64,000 bases of DNA from JANYJZ01 sp964523395. Lineage in GTDB: Bacteria > Bacteroidota > Ignavibacteria > UBA10030 > SZUA-254. Of the stretch, positions 16,586 to 26,507 are shown in pieces. Location: NCBI GenBank assembly GCA_964523395.1, contig CAZFXS010000001.1, positions 248,001 to 312,000 of the forward strand, given 5' to 3'. How positions within the stretch are numbered: position 1 is the first letter of the stretch; every line of letters starts with the position of its first letter. Both the position numbers and the translations under genes were made by a program. The notes below the pieces were generated by a model. That model was not told the DNA's origin, did no database searches, and worked only from the letters and a program-made list of their open reading frames with translations.

Positions 16586-18727
16586 TTGAAGAAGTCTCAT
16601 GAAGTTGATTTGATTATCCAACGGTTACGGGTATTGGCAAATAATCTCTGGTGGAGCTGGAATCCGCGGGCTCAGTCGTTGTTCGAAAGTATTTCCCCTC
16701 TTACGTGGCATTCGTCCAACCATAACCCGATTGCCGTGCTTGCGCAATGTTCCGAAACGGAACTGCGGGCGCATATAGGCGATGAAGAATTTCTCAGGAA
16801 ACTAGCTCCCGTGCTTGATGAATTTGATAAGTATATGCACCAACGGAAGTCCGCGCATGATCTTGTGGAGCATCCGTCACCTGCAAAGAAAAAGGCCGGA
16901 CCAATAGCCTATTTCTGCGCGGAGTATGGCTTGCACGAATGTCTGCCGTTTTATTCCGGCGGACTTGGCGTTCTTGCCGGTGATCACGTGAAATCCGCCA
17001 GCGATCTCGGTCTTCCATTTGTCGGTATCGGACTCTTCTACCGCCAGGGATATTTTCAACAGCGCATTGATTCGAACGGATTTCAGCAGGAAAGCTATCC
17101 TACCACCGACCCGAATACGGTTCCTGTAGAACTTGTCAGGGATTCTTCCGGTAAGCCGCTGTTATGCAGTGTGACAATCGGTACAAGTGTTATTCACTTT
17201 CAGGGGTGGAGGGTCAACGTCGGAAGCTCGATTCTTTATTTGCTCGATACCGATGTGCCGGAAAACGCCGAGCATTTCCGTGGGCTAACCGCGCTCGCGT
17301 ACGGCGGTGATATGAATACTCGCATCCGGCAGGAAATTGTCCTTGGTATCGGCGGTGTCCGCTTTCTGCGTGAGCTCGGAATTACTCCTTCTGTCTTTCA
17401 TATGAATGAAGGCCACGCCGCATTCCTGACACTTGAGCTTTTGCGTGAGCAGATTAGCCAGGGGTTGACTAAAGAGGCGGCGGAAGAAGCAGTCCGTAAA
17501 CAATGTATCTTCACGACACATACACCTGTTCCTGCAGGACACGACAGGTTCCCTGCGGACCTTGTCGAATTCACACTCCGGCCGTATGCTGAAACATTTA
17601 ACATGACCATCGGAGAGTTGATGCAGTATGGCAATGCTCCTGCCCCACCGGAAAAAGCGGAATTTACCATGACCATTCTCGGCCTCAAACTGTCGCGCGC
17701 TGCTAATGGAGTGAGTGAAATTCATGGTGAGATTTCCCGGTTCATGTGGAAGGAGCTCTATCCTGATGTAAAAGTCGAGAAAGTTCCTATCGGTTATATC
17801 ACGAACGGTGTTCATGTGCCAAGCTGGGCATCGAATGTTACGTGGGAATTCTGGGAACGGCATAATTCGCATAAATGGAAAGAACATCTCAACGATCCCA
17901 AGTTCTGGCAGCATGTATCAGATCCGTCCATCGTGTCGGATGAGGAAATCTGGTCGTTGCGGTACCATCTGCGGCGTCAGTTAATCGAGTTTATCCGCCG
18001 CCGCGCCCGGCATCATCACGCCTTCGGTGGAGTGAGCGGGGACGAAGCGCTCACGCATCTGCTGTCGTTTGATACGCTGACCATCGGGTTCGCGCGCCGT
18101 TTCGCGCCGTATAAACGCGCGCCGTTGCTGTTTTCCGATCCCGCGAAAGCGGCTGCACTTTTCAGCGATCCGCAACGCCCGGTTCAAATTCTGTATGCCG
18201 GCAAAGCGCATCCCAGAGACGGTGACGGAAAAGAATTTCTCCGGCAGATTTTCGGCGTGACGCACCAGCATCCTTTTTTCGGGAAAGTCATTGTTGTTGA
18301 GAATTATGATATGAATGTTGCGCGTCACCTGGTGTCCGGTTGCGATGTGTGGCTCAACACGCCGCGCCGTCCCCTCGAAGCGAGCGGCACAAGCGGCCAG
18401 AAGGTTGCCATCAACGGCGGATTAAACGCAAGTATCCTCGATGGCTGGTGGGCTGAAGCGTATAACGGAAAGAACGGATGGGCAGTCGGAAGTACAACCC
18501 AGGATGATCTTTCACCGGAGGAAGTCGATAAACGTGACGCCGAATCATTGTATCAGGTGTTGGCGAATGATCTCATTCCGATGTTTTATGACCGCGATAA
18601 ATCTGGTCTGCCCAAAAAATGGATTGCCCGCATCCGTAACACGATGAGGACAATCGTGCCTGTGTACAACACTCATAGGATGGTTGCGGAGTACGATAAG
18701 AAGTATTACAGCGGAGTAAAGGACTAA
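16586..18727 (+). CDS. glgP: Alpha-glucan phosphorylase (GT35, short type)
   Basis: Releases glucose-1-phosphate from the non-reducing end of glycogen or maltodextrin in the cytoplasm, using pyridoxal phosphate. The GT35 active-site motif EASGTSGQKVAINGGLN is present with the PLP lysine at about K606, followed by GWWAEAYNGKNGWAVG. The N-terminus (LANNLWWSWNPRAQSLFESI) is typical of the shorter Thermus/archaeal-type enzymes, and the length of about 714 residues agrees with that class rather than the 800-plus residue E. coli type. GAAAGGG at 16574-16580 is correctly spaced for the TTG at 16586; another in-frame TTG lies at 16568 without a site. It is the cytoplasmic end of the glucan route in this window. 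It converges with the ATPase gene downstream. Confidence 0.93.
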   Translation: MKKSHEVDLIIQRLRVLANNLWWSWNPRAQSLFESISPLTWHSSNHNPIAVLAQCSETELRAHIGDEEFLRKLAPVLDEFDKYMHQRKSAHDLVEHPSPAKKKAGPIAYFCAEYGLHECLPFYSGGLGVLAGDHVKSASDLGLPFVGIGLFYRQGYFQQRIDSNGFQQESYPTTDPNTVPVELVRDSSGKPLLCSVTIGTSVIHFQGWRVNVGSSILYLLDTDVPENAEHFRGLTALAYGGDMNTRIRQEIVLGIGGVRFLRELGITPSVFHMNEGHAAFLTLELLREQISQGLTKEAAEEAVRKQCIFTTHTPVPAGHDRFPADLVEFTLRPYAETFNMTIGELMQYGNAPAPPEKAEFTMTILGLKLSRAANGVSEIHGEISRFMWKELYPDVKVEKVPIGYITNGVHVPSWASNVTWEFWERHNSHKWKEHLNDPKFWQHVSDPSIVSDEEIWSLRYHLRRQLIEFIRRRARHHHAFGGVSGDEALTHLLSFDTLTIGFARRFAPYKRAPLLFSDPAKAAALFSDPQRPVQILYAGKAHPRDGDGKEFLRQIFGVTHQHPFFGKVIVVENYDMNVARHLVSGCDVWLNTPRRPLEASGTSGQKVAINGGLNASILDGWWAEAYNGKNGWAVGSTTQDDLSPEEVDKRDAESLYQVLANDLIPMFYDRDKSGLPKKWIARIRNTMRTIVPVYNTHRMVAEYDKKYYSGVKD

Positions 18728-18764
18728 GAGATAAAAAAGAGATGATGAGTATATGAGTATATGA

Positions 18765-18800
18765 GATTTACTCCGCGTCCTCTGCGCCTCTGCGGTGAAA
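18765..18800. repeat. Generic dispersed repeat (CCTCTGCGCCTCTGCGGTGAA)
   Basis: TTTACTCCGCGTCCTCTGCG followed by CCTCTGCGGTGAAA is a sequence type found between genes in many environmental bacterial genomes. It sits in the 75-base gap between two convergent genes, next to a short GAGTATAT tandem repeat (about 18746-18765). Confidence 0.4.
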
Positions 18801-18803
18801 TCC

Positions 18804-19904
18804 TTACAGAGCAACTCCTGACTCTTTATCGAAGAAGTGAAACTTTGACGTGTCGAAGAAAAGCTCAAAGTTCTTTCCTGCTTCGGGGTGAACATCTGAA
18901 GGAATGCGGGACACAAATTGGTCGGCAGTATCGTTCATCTTAAAGTAAACAAAAATTTCGTTGCCTACAGGCTCTGTAACTTCAATCCGTACACTAACTC
19001 CAACCTGATTTCCCGACCCGGTCTTTGCCAGAATATGTTCGGGTCGAATCCCAAGTGTAAGTTCCTTTCCGACGCTGTTCTGTAATCGCTTTCCGTCCTC
19101 ATTTGTAACGGGAAATTTGAATTTTCCGGAGACGTGCTCGAAAAACATTCCGCCTGAATGAGAAATTCTTCCTGTAAAGAAATTCATCGTCGGACTGCCG
19201 ATAAATCCCGCCACAAACTGATTCGCCGGCTTATTGTAAATTGTTAACGGTGAATCGACCTGTTGGATTACTCCTTTATTCATCACCACAATCCGGTCGC
19301 CCATTGACATTGCTTCGATCTGATCGTGTGTAACATAGATCATCGTGGTTTGTAACTGCTTGTGCAGACGGGAGATTTCTGTGCGCATCTGAACACGGAG
19401 GTTCGCATCCAGATTGCTGAGCGGTTCATCGAATAAAAATACTTTGGGCCTGCGCACGATCGCTCTGCCGAGTGCTACACGCTGGCGTTGTCCGCCGGAG
19501 AGGGCTTTTGGTTTCCTGTCAAGCAAATCCTTGATTCCCAGAATCTCAGCGGCTTGTGTGACTCGTTGCTGGATATCAGGTTTGCTGTACTTCCGCATTT
19601 TCAACCCGAAGGCAAGATTATCAAATACCGTCATATGCGGATAGAGGGCGTAATTCTGAAACACCATGGCGATATCACGATCTTTTGGTGCGACATCATT
19701 GACTACAGTATTGTCAATTTTTATGGTGCCGCCGGATATTTCCTCCAGCCCGGCAATCATCCGTAATGTCGTTGACTTGCCGCAACCCGATGGTCCGACT
19801 AAAACAACAAATTCCTTATCAGCAATATCGATGTCTGCCGATGAAACAACTTTCACTCCATTCTCATATTGTTTTGAAACATTTTCGAGTCGTACACTGC
19901 CCAT
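18804..19904 (-). CDS. Sugar ABC transporter ATPase (MalK/MsmX/UgpC type)
   Basis: Energises uptake of oligosaccharides by a MalFG-type permease. The protein of 366 residues has Walker A GPSGCGKST (about 37-45), Q-loop, signature LSGGQRQRVALGRAI, Walker B VFLFDEPLSNLD and the switch His in IYVTHDQ, followed by a C-terminal TOBE-type regulatory domain (LGIRPEHI). The ATG at 19902-19904 opens directly on MGSVRLENVSKQYENG, the normal N-terminus of the family; a longer frame reaches 19943. It stands alone, with no permease or binding protein beside it. The MalEFG set at 40516-43487 lacks an ATPase, so this is the likely partner, as shared MsmX-type ATPases are known to serve several importers. 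Confidence 0.9.
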   Translation of the reverse strand: MGSVRLENVSKQYENGVKVVSSADIDIADKEFVVLVGPSGCGKSTTLRMIAGLEEISGGTIKIDNTVVNDVAPKDRDIAMVFQNYALYPHMTVFDNLAFGLKMRKYSKPDIQQRVTQAAEILGIKDLLDRKPKALSGGQRQRVALGRAIVRRPKVFLFDEPLSNLDANLRVQMRTEISRLHKQLQTTMIYVTHDQIEAMSMGDRIVVMNKGVIQQVDSPLTIYNKPANQFVAGFIGSPTMNFFTGRISHSGGMFFEHVSGKFKFPVTNEDGKRLQNSVGKELTLGIRPEHILAKTGSGNQVGVSVRIEVTEPVGNEIFVYFKMNDTADQFVSRIPSDVHPEAGKNFELFFDTSKFHFFDKESGVAL

Positions 19905-19999
19905 AGTTGAATCCAGAAGGTGAAAAGGTTGTAGTGTGGTCAAATATACTTACTCAAGCGGCTAATCTCAAGTTTTAGGAGAAAATAACATTAGATTTC

Positions 20000-20028
20000 T
20001 TGACTTTCGCATGAAAAATTTCTAATTT
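20000..20028 (+). promoter_or_regulatory. Sigma70-like promoter for the exported GH13 gene
   Basis: TTGACT (20000-20005) and TAATTT (20023-20028) are 17 bases apart. Transcription would begin near 20035, leaving a leader of under 20 nt before the GTG at 20053. Confidence 0.55.
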
Positions 20029-20052
20029 CATTCAAATTCATAACAAACTCCG

Positions 20053-21909
20053 GTGTCACGTCGCCTTCTTGTTATAGTTTTCTTCTTATTGTTTCCTCCT
20101 GTTGTCTTCTCGCAAGACTCGTCCAGTCTTTATTCTCACGTCCCCGAGTGGGCTAAAAAAGCAATCTGGTATCAGATTTTTCCCGACCGTTTTTCTAATG
20201 GCGACCGGATGAACGATCCCGTTATGTACGATATCCTTGGAAGCTGGCCGCATGAGCAGCCCAAGAACTGGCGGGTTTCAAACTGGACAGGCGACTGGTA
20301 TAAGCTTCAACCCTGGGAAGCTGAGGACACTGCGGGTAACAGGGGGTTTTACTATCAGGTACAGCGGCGCCGGTACGGGGGGGACATCCAGGGAATCATC
20401 AACAAACTCGATTATCTTACCAACCTCGGTGTCAACGCGATCTATATCAATCCGATTTTTGAATCTCCTTCACTTCACAAGTACGATGCCGCGTATTATC
20501 ACCACGTCGATGATAACTTCGGGCCGAACCCGAATGCCGACAAAAAAACGTTTCTCACGGAAAAACCGAATGACCCCCGTACGTGGAAATGGAGCTCCGC
20601 CGACAAGCTGTTTTTGAAGCTTATCAAAGAAGCGCATAAAAAAGGAATTCGTGTTATCATCGATGGGGTCTTTAATCATGTTGGATTGAAATTCTGGGCG
20701 TTCGAGGATGTGAAAAAAAATCAGGAAGCGTCTCCGTACAAAGACTGGTTTATCATAAAAAAATGGGATGATCCGTCGACACCGGAAAATGAATTTGATT
20801 ATGGAGGCTGGAATGATGTAAAAGATTTGCCTGAACTCCGGGAAGATTCACTCGGATTACTCACAGGACCGCGCGAACATATTCATGCTATTGTGAAACG
20901 GTGGATGGATCCCGACGGTAACGGTGACCCGTCCGACGGCATTGACGGGTGGAGGTTGGATGTTGCGGAAAAGGTTGCCCTTCCGTTCTGGCGCGATTTT
21001 AGAAAATGGGTAAGAGACATTAATTCTGAAGCGTACCTTACAGGCGAAGTCTGGTGGGAAGATTGGTCAAATGATAAAATGTTCAACGCAACTCCCTGGC
21101 TTTCCGGAGATGCGTTTGATGCCGTCATGAATTACCGGTGGGCACGGGAAGTATGTTCCTATTTTATCGATAAGAAAAATAAAATCACTGCGGCCGATTT
21201 TGAACAGCATCTGGCTTCGCTGAGGACCGATTACCGCGATGACGTGAATTATGTCCTGATGAATTTAATGGATAGTCATGATACGGACCGGTTAACCTCC
21301 CGTATCGTAAACCCTGATATGAAATACGATCATCAGGTAGGACTGAATGACAATAGGGAATATAACATTCGCAAACCGTTCCGGGAAGAAACGCAAATAC
21401 AAAAACTTATTGCATTATTTCAGATGACGTATCTTGGTGCTCCGATGATTTATTACGGCGATGAAGTCGGCATGTGGGGCGGGGACGACCCGGATGAACG
21501 CAAGCCGATGCTCTGGGCGAATTTCCGGTACGATGATGAAATCTCTCATCCGTTTGGAACGGTTCGCCCTACCGATAAGAACACAGCGGATTTAAGTCTT
21601 TTTAAGTATTACAAATCGTTAATCAGAATCAGAAAAGAACACCCGGCACTGCAGCTCGGAACGTACAAAACTCTTCTTACGGATGATGCCAATGACCTGT
21701 TTGTGTTTGTTCGTTCGCACAAGAGCGGACAAGTGCTTGTGGCGATAAATAATTCTGACAAGAGGCTCGATGTTGAAATTCCGCTTGCTGAATCAGGTGC
21801 GGCACAGGTTCAGCGCGAACTGCTTGAACGTAAGGCTTTTAAAGTGATTGATGGCCGCCTCCATTGCATTCTGGCGCCGAAATCAGGCAATATTTTTGAA
21901 CTGAAATGA
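20053..21909 (+). CDS. Exported GH13 enzyme (neopullulanase/cyclomaltodextrinase-like)
   Basis: A 618-residue glycoside hydrolase family 13 protein with a signal peptide (about 1-20), so it acts in the periplasm or outside. Conserved regions are intact: VIIDGVFNHVG (region I), GWRLDVAEKV with nucleophile D303, TGEVWWED with general acid E332 and MDSHDTDR with D410. The segments AIWYQIFPDRFSNGD and INPIFESPSLHKYD are typical of the neopullulanase/cyclomaltodextrinase branch, which attacks short maltodextrins, cyclodextrins or pullulan. The N-terminal CBM34 of many relatives is missing, and there is no T9SS sorting domain. The start is GTG; no alternative precedes the signal peptide. The next gene overlaps its stop by 4 bases (ATGA), so translation is coupled. 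Confidence 0.88.
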   Translation: MSRRLLVIVFFLLFPPVVFSQDSSSLYSHVPEWAKKAIWYQIFPDRFSNGDRMNDPVMYDILGSWPHEQPKNWRVSNWTGDWYKLQPWEAEDTAGNRGFYYQVQRRRYGGDIQGIINKLDYLTNLGVNAIYINPIFESPSLHKYDAAYYHHVDDNFGPNPNADKKTFLTEKPNDPRTWKWSSADKLFLKLIKEAHKKGIRVIIDGVFNHVGLKFWAFEDVKKNQEASPYKDWFIIKKWDDPSTPENEFDYGGWNDVKDLPELREDSLGLLTGPREHIHAIVKRWMDPDGNGDPSDGIDGWRLDVAEKVALPFWRDFRKWVRDINSEAYLTGEVWWEDWSNDKMFNATPWLSGDAFDAVMNYRWAREVCSYFIDKKNKITAADFEQHLASLRTDYRDDVNYVLMNLMDSHDTDRLTSRIVNPDMKYDHQVGLNDNREYNIRKPFREETQIQKLIALFQMTYLGAPMIYYGDEVGMWGGDDPDERKPMLWANFRYDDEISHPFGTVRPTDKNTADLSLFKYYKSLIRIRKEHPALQLGTYKTLLTDDANDLFVFVRSHKSGQVLVAINNSDKRLDVEIPLAESGAAQVQRELLERKAFKVIDGRLHCILAPKSGNIFELK

Positions 21910-23594
21910 ACGTGTTGAAACGAGTAGTTGTTATTGCATCGATATTCCTTGGACTGTTTGCTTCATCATGTCAACGTGCCGCTGAGGAAGAAATCGCTAT
22001 TGCCGGTAATGATAAAATTACCGCCGGTGAATTCAGCGAACGTTACACAGCGTATCTGAAGTCAACTTCATCGCGTGATAATATTCTTCTCAGGAAAAAA
22101 ATCCTCGAGAATATGATGAACGAGAAACTTATGTATGCCGACTTACGCAGGCAGGGACTCGATAATGATGAAGAAGCCAGAGCAAAACTAGATAACATCA
22201 AAACTCAGGCATATCTCGTAGCGTTTGCGAAGTCGGTTACAGTTGATACAATGAAGATTACCGAAGAGGAACTGATGGATGAGTTCCGGCTCTATAAAAC
22301 TAGGGTTGCCGCCCGGTATGTCTACGGTAAGACGCGTGCCGAAGCTGAGGACTTAAAAAGAAAGATTGAAGCGGGTGCCACGTTCGATCAACTTGCCCGT
22401 ACGGTGTTTGAAGATCCCGGTCTGGCAAACAACGGAGGGTATCTCGGATTTTTCGGGTACAAAGATATGGAGCCGGAACTGGAAACTGTGGCGTTCTCTC
22501 TTCCCGTAGGAACCGTTTCTGATCCGGTAAAACTTTCGATGGGGTATGCCATCGTGAAAGTGGAACAGCGTGTGGAAATTCCTCTGGCATCCGAATATGA
22601 TTATGAACGCGTCAGGCAGGAGCTTGCCCGTAATGTGCAGGAAAAGAAAGTCATGCGTTTGCTGTCAGAAACAACGCACCGCATGGCACAGGAACTCAGT
22701 CCTCGTTATAACGAACAAGCGATGAATGTCGTCTTGAAACAGTGGGAGTCGGTTCTTACAGTTCCGCAGTTTGTTCATGTATCAGAAATATCTCAAAACA
22801 CCACCGGGGTTGACGAGAATACGACGCTCGTTTCATTTCCCGGCGGCGACTGGACTGTCAAAGCATTTATGGAAAGACTTGCCAAGACAACTCCCGGTCA
22901 GCGCAAACAGGTGAAATCGATGGAGGATTTGCGGGAGTTGATTTCCGGGCTTGCAACAAGAGACCTTATGCTTCAGCAGGTATTGAAAAAAGGAATTGAT
23001 CAATCTCCTGAAGTAACGAAATCCATTTCAAATCAAACGCAGGCCTACTTCTTAAAACGATGGGCTTCAAGAGTTCAGGATACTGTCGGCACAACCGGAT
23101 TTCCCGGGCACATGGTAACTGAATACTACAACCGGAACCGTAATTTATATACGCTTCCTCCCGAAATAAATGTTGCGGAAATATTGGTGAGAACAGAAGC
23201 AGAAGCGATATCTATGTTGAATCAGTTGAAACGGGGAGATGATTTTGCATCGCTTGCGCGTAAGAAATCCATTCGCTTATGGGCTGCGAAAAATGGTGGT
23301 GAGCTTGGATTTGGTTCAAAATCGACATTCGGTATTCTTGGCGATAAATTTTCTGATGCGCCGGTTGGTGCGTTAATCGGCCCGGAGAAAGTTGATCCGT
23401 ATTTCGGTGTGTTTAAAATTCTTGCCAAAAAAGTAGGACGGGAAAAAACATTTGAGGAAGCAAAGGATGATGTTATAAGGGATATTTCATTTCTCAGGAA
23501 ACAGGAAGTTTTCAAAGAAGCGTTGGCGAGGTTGTGCGCTAATAGCCGGTTGCAGATGTTTGAAGACAGGTTAGCAAATATTGCGATTCAGTGA
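21906..23594 (+). CDS. Parvulin-type peptidyl-prolyl isomerase lipoprotein (two PpiC domains)
   Basis: A predicted lipoprotein of 562 residues (lipobox LFASSC, Cys at about 22) with a SurA/PrsA-like architecture. An N-terminal SurA-like helical region is followed by a first rotamase domain (about 135-225, ARYVYGKTRAEAEDL ... GGYLGFFGYKDMEPELE) and a second (about 420-515, INVAEILVRTEAEA ... GGELGFGSKS). Such proteins help fold exported or outer-membrane proteins in the periplasm. It is translationally coupled to the amylase gene before it and followed closely by a TonB receptor, so its clients may be these envelope proteins. Family assignment is firm; the client set is inferred. Confidence 0.85.
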   Translation: MNVLKRVVVIASIFLGLFASSCQRAAEEEIAIAGNDKITAGEFSERYTAYLKSTSSRDNILLRKKILENMMNEKLMYADLRRQGLDNDEEARAKLDNIKTQAYLVAFAKSVTVDTMKITEEELMDEFRLYKTRVAARYVYGKTRAEAEDLKRKIEAGATFDQLARTVFEDPGLANNGGYLGFFGYKDMEPELETVAFSLPVGTVSDPVKLSMGYAIVKVEQRVEIPLASEYDYERVRQELARNVQEKKVMRLLSETTHRMAQELSPRYNEQAMNVVLKQWESVLTVPQFVHVSEISQNTTGVDENTTLVSFPGGDWTVKAFMERLAKTTPGQRKQVKSMEDLRELISGLATRDLMLQQVLKKGIDQSPEVTKSISNQTQAYFLKRWASRVQDTVGTTGFPGHMVTEYYNRNRNLYTLPPEINVAEILVRTEAEAISMLNQLKRGDDFASLARKKSIRLWAAKNGGELGFGSKSTFGILGDKFSDAPVGALIGPEKVDPYFGVFKILAKKVGREKTFEEAKDDVIRDISFLRKQEVFKEALARLCANSRLQMFEDRLANIAIQ

Positions 23595-23616
23595 ACTTTT
23601 TTTGCAGAGGATGGTT

Positions 23617-26439
23617 ATGATAAAACGAATACTATTTTCCGTACTAACATTAGTACTGCTTTTGCAGGGAACACTTTTCCCCGGAACAACAGGGAAGATA
23701 GCGGGAATAATTAAGGATACCCAGTCGGGTGAGCCGCTCTTCGGTGTGAACGTTCTAGTTGATGGCACAACGATGGGAGCATCGACAAATCTTGATGGCT
23801 ACTATGTTATTCTCAACGTACCGCCCGGAAAATATAATATCACAGCCTCCGCTATCGGATATACAAAAAAATCCGTGCAGGGTGCGGCCGTGTCTGTCGA
23901 TCTTACAACAACACTTAATTTTCAGCTTGAATCCACAGTGTTGGAAGTGGGAGAGGGTGTTGTTATCACCGCTGACCGTCAGACAATAAAAAAAGATCTT
24001 ACCTCTTCTGAAGCGCGGATTGACGCAGATCAGATTGCCACTCTGCCGGTCTCCGAAGTGGCCGAAGTATTGTCTCTGCAAGCCGGAATCACGGTTGACA
24101 GAGGCGGCGGTATACATATCCGCGGGGGCAGAACGAGCGAAGTTGCCTACTGGGTCGATGGTATTTCGGTTTCCGATGTGTACGACGGCGGTCAGGCAGT
24201 GCAGGTTGACAACAACTCGGTTCAGGAATTGCAGGTCATCAGCGGAACGTTTAACGCGGAATATGGACAGGCGATGTCCGGCATTGTCAACATCGTCACT
24301 AAAGACGGCGATCAGCAATATAAAGGAAGTATTTCAACGTATGTGGGCGACTATGTAACTTCACATAACTGGAAGAACGACGGAAGAATTACATACGTTG
24401 GCGCGCAGGCTCCCACTGACAGAAAAGACGGAGAACTTTTTTACAATCTCGGTAAAATCCAACCGGCCGATAATTATAATATCGAAGGAAGCTTGAGCGG
24501 TCCGCTTGCGGGAGTAAAAGGGATGACGTTTTACCTTTCTGGAAGGTATTTCAGAAGCAATGGCTACCTGTACGGCAATCATATTTTTAATCCGAACGGC
24601 AGTGCGAATTTTGAAGTTACTCCTGATATTTTCGTCCTGGACGATGCAGGAAATATTATCGGCGTTAAACTCCCTGATATTCCAACCCCGATGAACGGCA
24701 GAAAACGGTTGTCAGGCCAGGCAAAGCTTACTTACCAGCTCAACGGCGAAATGAAAATCAGTTTAAGTGCGCTTGGCAGCAAAATCGATTACCGCGATTA
24801 CAATCATGAATACACATTAAATCCTGACGGTGATGTCCAGAAGTTTGACCGCGGGTATAATTATTCCGCTCTCTGGACACACACATTAAACGGGACTTCA
24901 TTCTACACTCTTAATCTTTCATTCTTTCAAAAGAGTTTCAGAGAATATCTTTACGCTGATCCGTTGGACCCGCGGTATATTGTTGATCCGGCTGTCCAAA
25001 GCAGGCCATCGGCCTGGGCGTTCAGAACCATGGGAACAAACTTGCATCAATTTAAACGAAACACGGAAACCCGTGTCGCGAAACTTGATTATACAAACCA
25101 GGTCAGCCAGCTTCATCAGGTAAAATTTGGTCTCGAAGGGAAATTGCATAGACTGTATCTTGAGGATTACAATGTAAGTCCGAACACAAACGGAGATTTG
25201 GTGCCTACCATTCCGATCAGAACAAGTAATTTGTATGAAGAGTACACAGAAAAACCGGTGGAGTTTTCAGCATATATTCAGGATAAACTTGAGTATGAAA
25301 GTATGATTGTCAATGTTGGCGTCCGGTTTGATTATTTTGATTCCAAAGGAAAAGTTCTGAATGACCCTGCAGACCCGAATGTGTATCTCCCGAGAAAGGT
25401 CGAGAACACAGGATTAACCCTGGAACAGCGATTACAAAAATGGTACAAGAATGCCTCTGTAAAATATAATGTCAGTCCAAGACTTGGCATTTCGTATCCT
25501 ATCACCGACAAGGGCATTCTCCATTTTTCGTACGGGCATTTTTTGCAGATTCCTTCATTTATTCACCTCTATCAAAAACCTGAGTATAAGGTCACGACAT
25601 CCAGTACATTGCAAGGTGTGTACGGAAACTCTGATTTGAAGGCTCAGAAAACCGTTATGTACGAAATCGGACTCCAGCAGGAAATGGCGGAAGATCTCAG
25701 TTTTGATGCTACATTATTCTATCGCGACACAAGAGATTGGGTGACAACAAGTCCTAGCATTAGTGTAGGAGATGCGGCTACGTCAACATCATCCTACACA
25801 ACATATATCAACAGGGATTATGCGAATTCGCGCGGTGTAACACTCTCAGTGAACAAACGCCCGATTGATCTTTTGTCGTTTAATTTTTCATACACGTTCC
25901 AGGTTGCCGAAGGCGTTAACTCAAACCCGGATGATGAACAGGCTGCACAGCAAAATAACTCGGAGCCGGCGCGTACGTTAACACCTTTGGATTGGGATCA
26001 AACCCACACAGTAAATCTTACGATAGGCATCGGCAAAAGTGATTGGGGTGCCTTTGCGTTGGCACGATATGGATCAGGATTACCGTATTCGCCGGCGAAT
26101 AATCAGGCGGAGAGCTCGGGTCAGGATGCTGTTATTGGTGTAAAAAAGAACAGCCGCCGACGGCCTGAAAACTATACTGTTGACCTCCGCATGTTTAAGA
26201 ATGTGACACTGGGAAATATTAATGCAAGTTTCTTCGTCAAAGTCTTTAACCTGCTTGACCGGAGAAATGAAACGGAAGTATACGGACAGACAGGCCGTGC
26301 GACAGTCACTTCCGCGGCAATCGGAGCCTCTTCAGTTGAGAACAATGTGCAGATAAATCCGATTTCAACGTACTTGATTCGCCCCGACTATTACTCCGAA
26401 CCAAGAGAAGTACAGGTCGGTGTCGAAATAAATTTTTAA
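23617..26439 (+). CDS. TonB-dependent outer-membrane receptor with carboxypeptidase-regulatory-like domain
   Basis: A 941-residue outer-membrane receptor. GAGG at 23607-23610 places the start at the ATG at 23617 rather than at earlier in-frame codons that overlap the previous gene. After a signal peptide, residues about 22-105 form a CarboxypepD_reg-like domain (GKIAGIIKDTQSGEPLFGVN), then a plug (about 115-230, HIRGGRTSEVAYWVDGISV, EYGQAMSGIVNIVTK) and a long barrel with many aromatic strands, ending in EVQVGVEINF with terminal Phe. The ligand cannot be read from sequence. Unlike SusC it has no SusD neighbour; instead it is followed by a giant secreted protein and a PorV homologue, a trio typical of this lineage. 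Confidence 0.88.
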   Translation: MIKRILFSVLTLVLLLQGTLFPGTTGKIAGIIKDTQSGEPLFGVNVLVDGTTMGASTNLDGYYVILNVPPGKYNITASAIGYTKKSVQGAAVSVDLTTTLNFQLESTVLEVGEGVVITADRQTIKKDLTSSEARIDADQIATLPVSEVAEVLSLQAGITVDRGGGIHIRGGRTSEVAYWVDGISVSDVYDGGQAVQVDNNSVQELQVISGTFNAEYGQAMSGIVNIVTKDGDQQYKGSISTYVGDYVTSHNWKNDGRITYVGAQAPTDRKDGELFYNLGKIQPADNYNIEGSLSGPLAGVKGMTFYLSGRYFRSNGYLYGNHIFNPNGSANFEVTPDIFVLDDAGNIIGVKLPDIPTPMNGRKRLSGQAKLTYQLNGEMKISLSALGSKIDYRDYNHEYTLNPDGDVQKFDRGYNYSALWTHTLNGTSFYTLNLSFFQKSFREYLYADPLDPRYIVDPAVQSRPSAWAFRTMGTNLHQFKRNTETRVAKLDYTNQVSQLHQVKFGLEGKLHRLYLEDYNVSPNTNGDLVPTIPIRTSNLYEEYTEKPVEFSAYIQDKLEYESMIVNVGVRFDYFDSKGKVLNDPADPNVYLPRKVENTGLTLEQRLQKWYKNASVKYNVSPRLGISYPITDKGILHFSYGHFLQIPSFIHLYQKPEYKVTTSSTLQGVYGNSDLKAQKTVMYEIGLQQEMAEDLSFDATLFYRDTRDWVTTSPSISVGDAATSTSSYTTYINRDYANSRGVTLSVNKRPIDLLSFNFSYTFQVAEGVNSNPDDEQAAQQNNSEPARTLTPLDWDQTHTVNLTIGIGKSDWGAFALARYGSGLPYSPANNQAESSGQDAVIGVKKNSRRRPENYTVDLRMFKNVTLGNINASFFVKVFNLLDRRNETEVYGQTGRATVTSAAIGASSVENNVQINPISTYLIRPDYYSEPREVQVGVEINF

Positions 26440-26507
26440 TAGGCAGTCATCACTAAATTGTTTTGAATATGAAGCGGACGCAACACTATGAAACGAGGAG
26501 ATCTCTC

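Noticed and set aside
17285..17914. 209-residue minus-strand frame inside glgP
   Set aside because: Antisense to a fully conserved enzyme; its length follows from codon use of the real gene.
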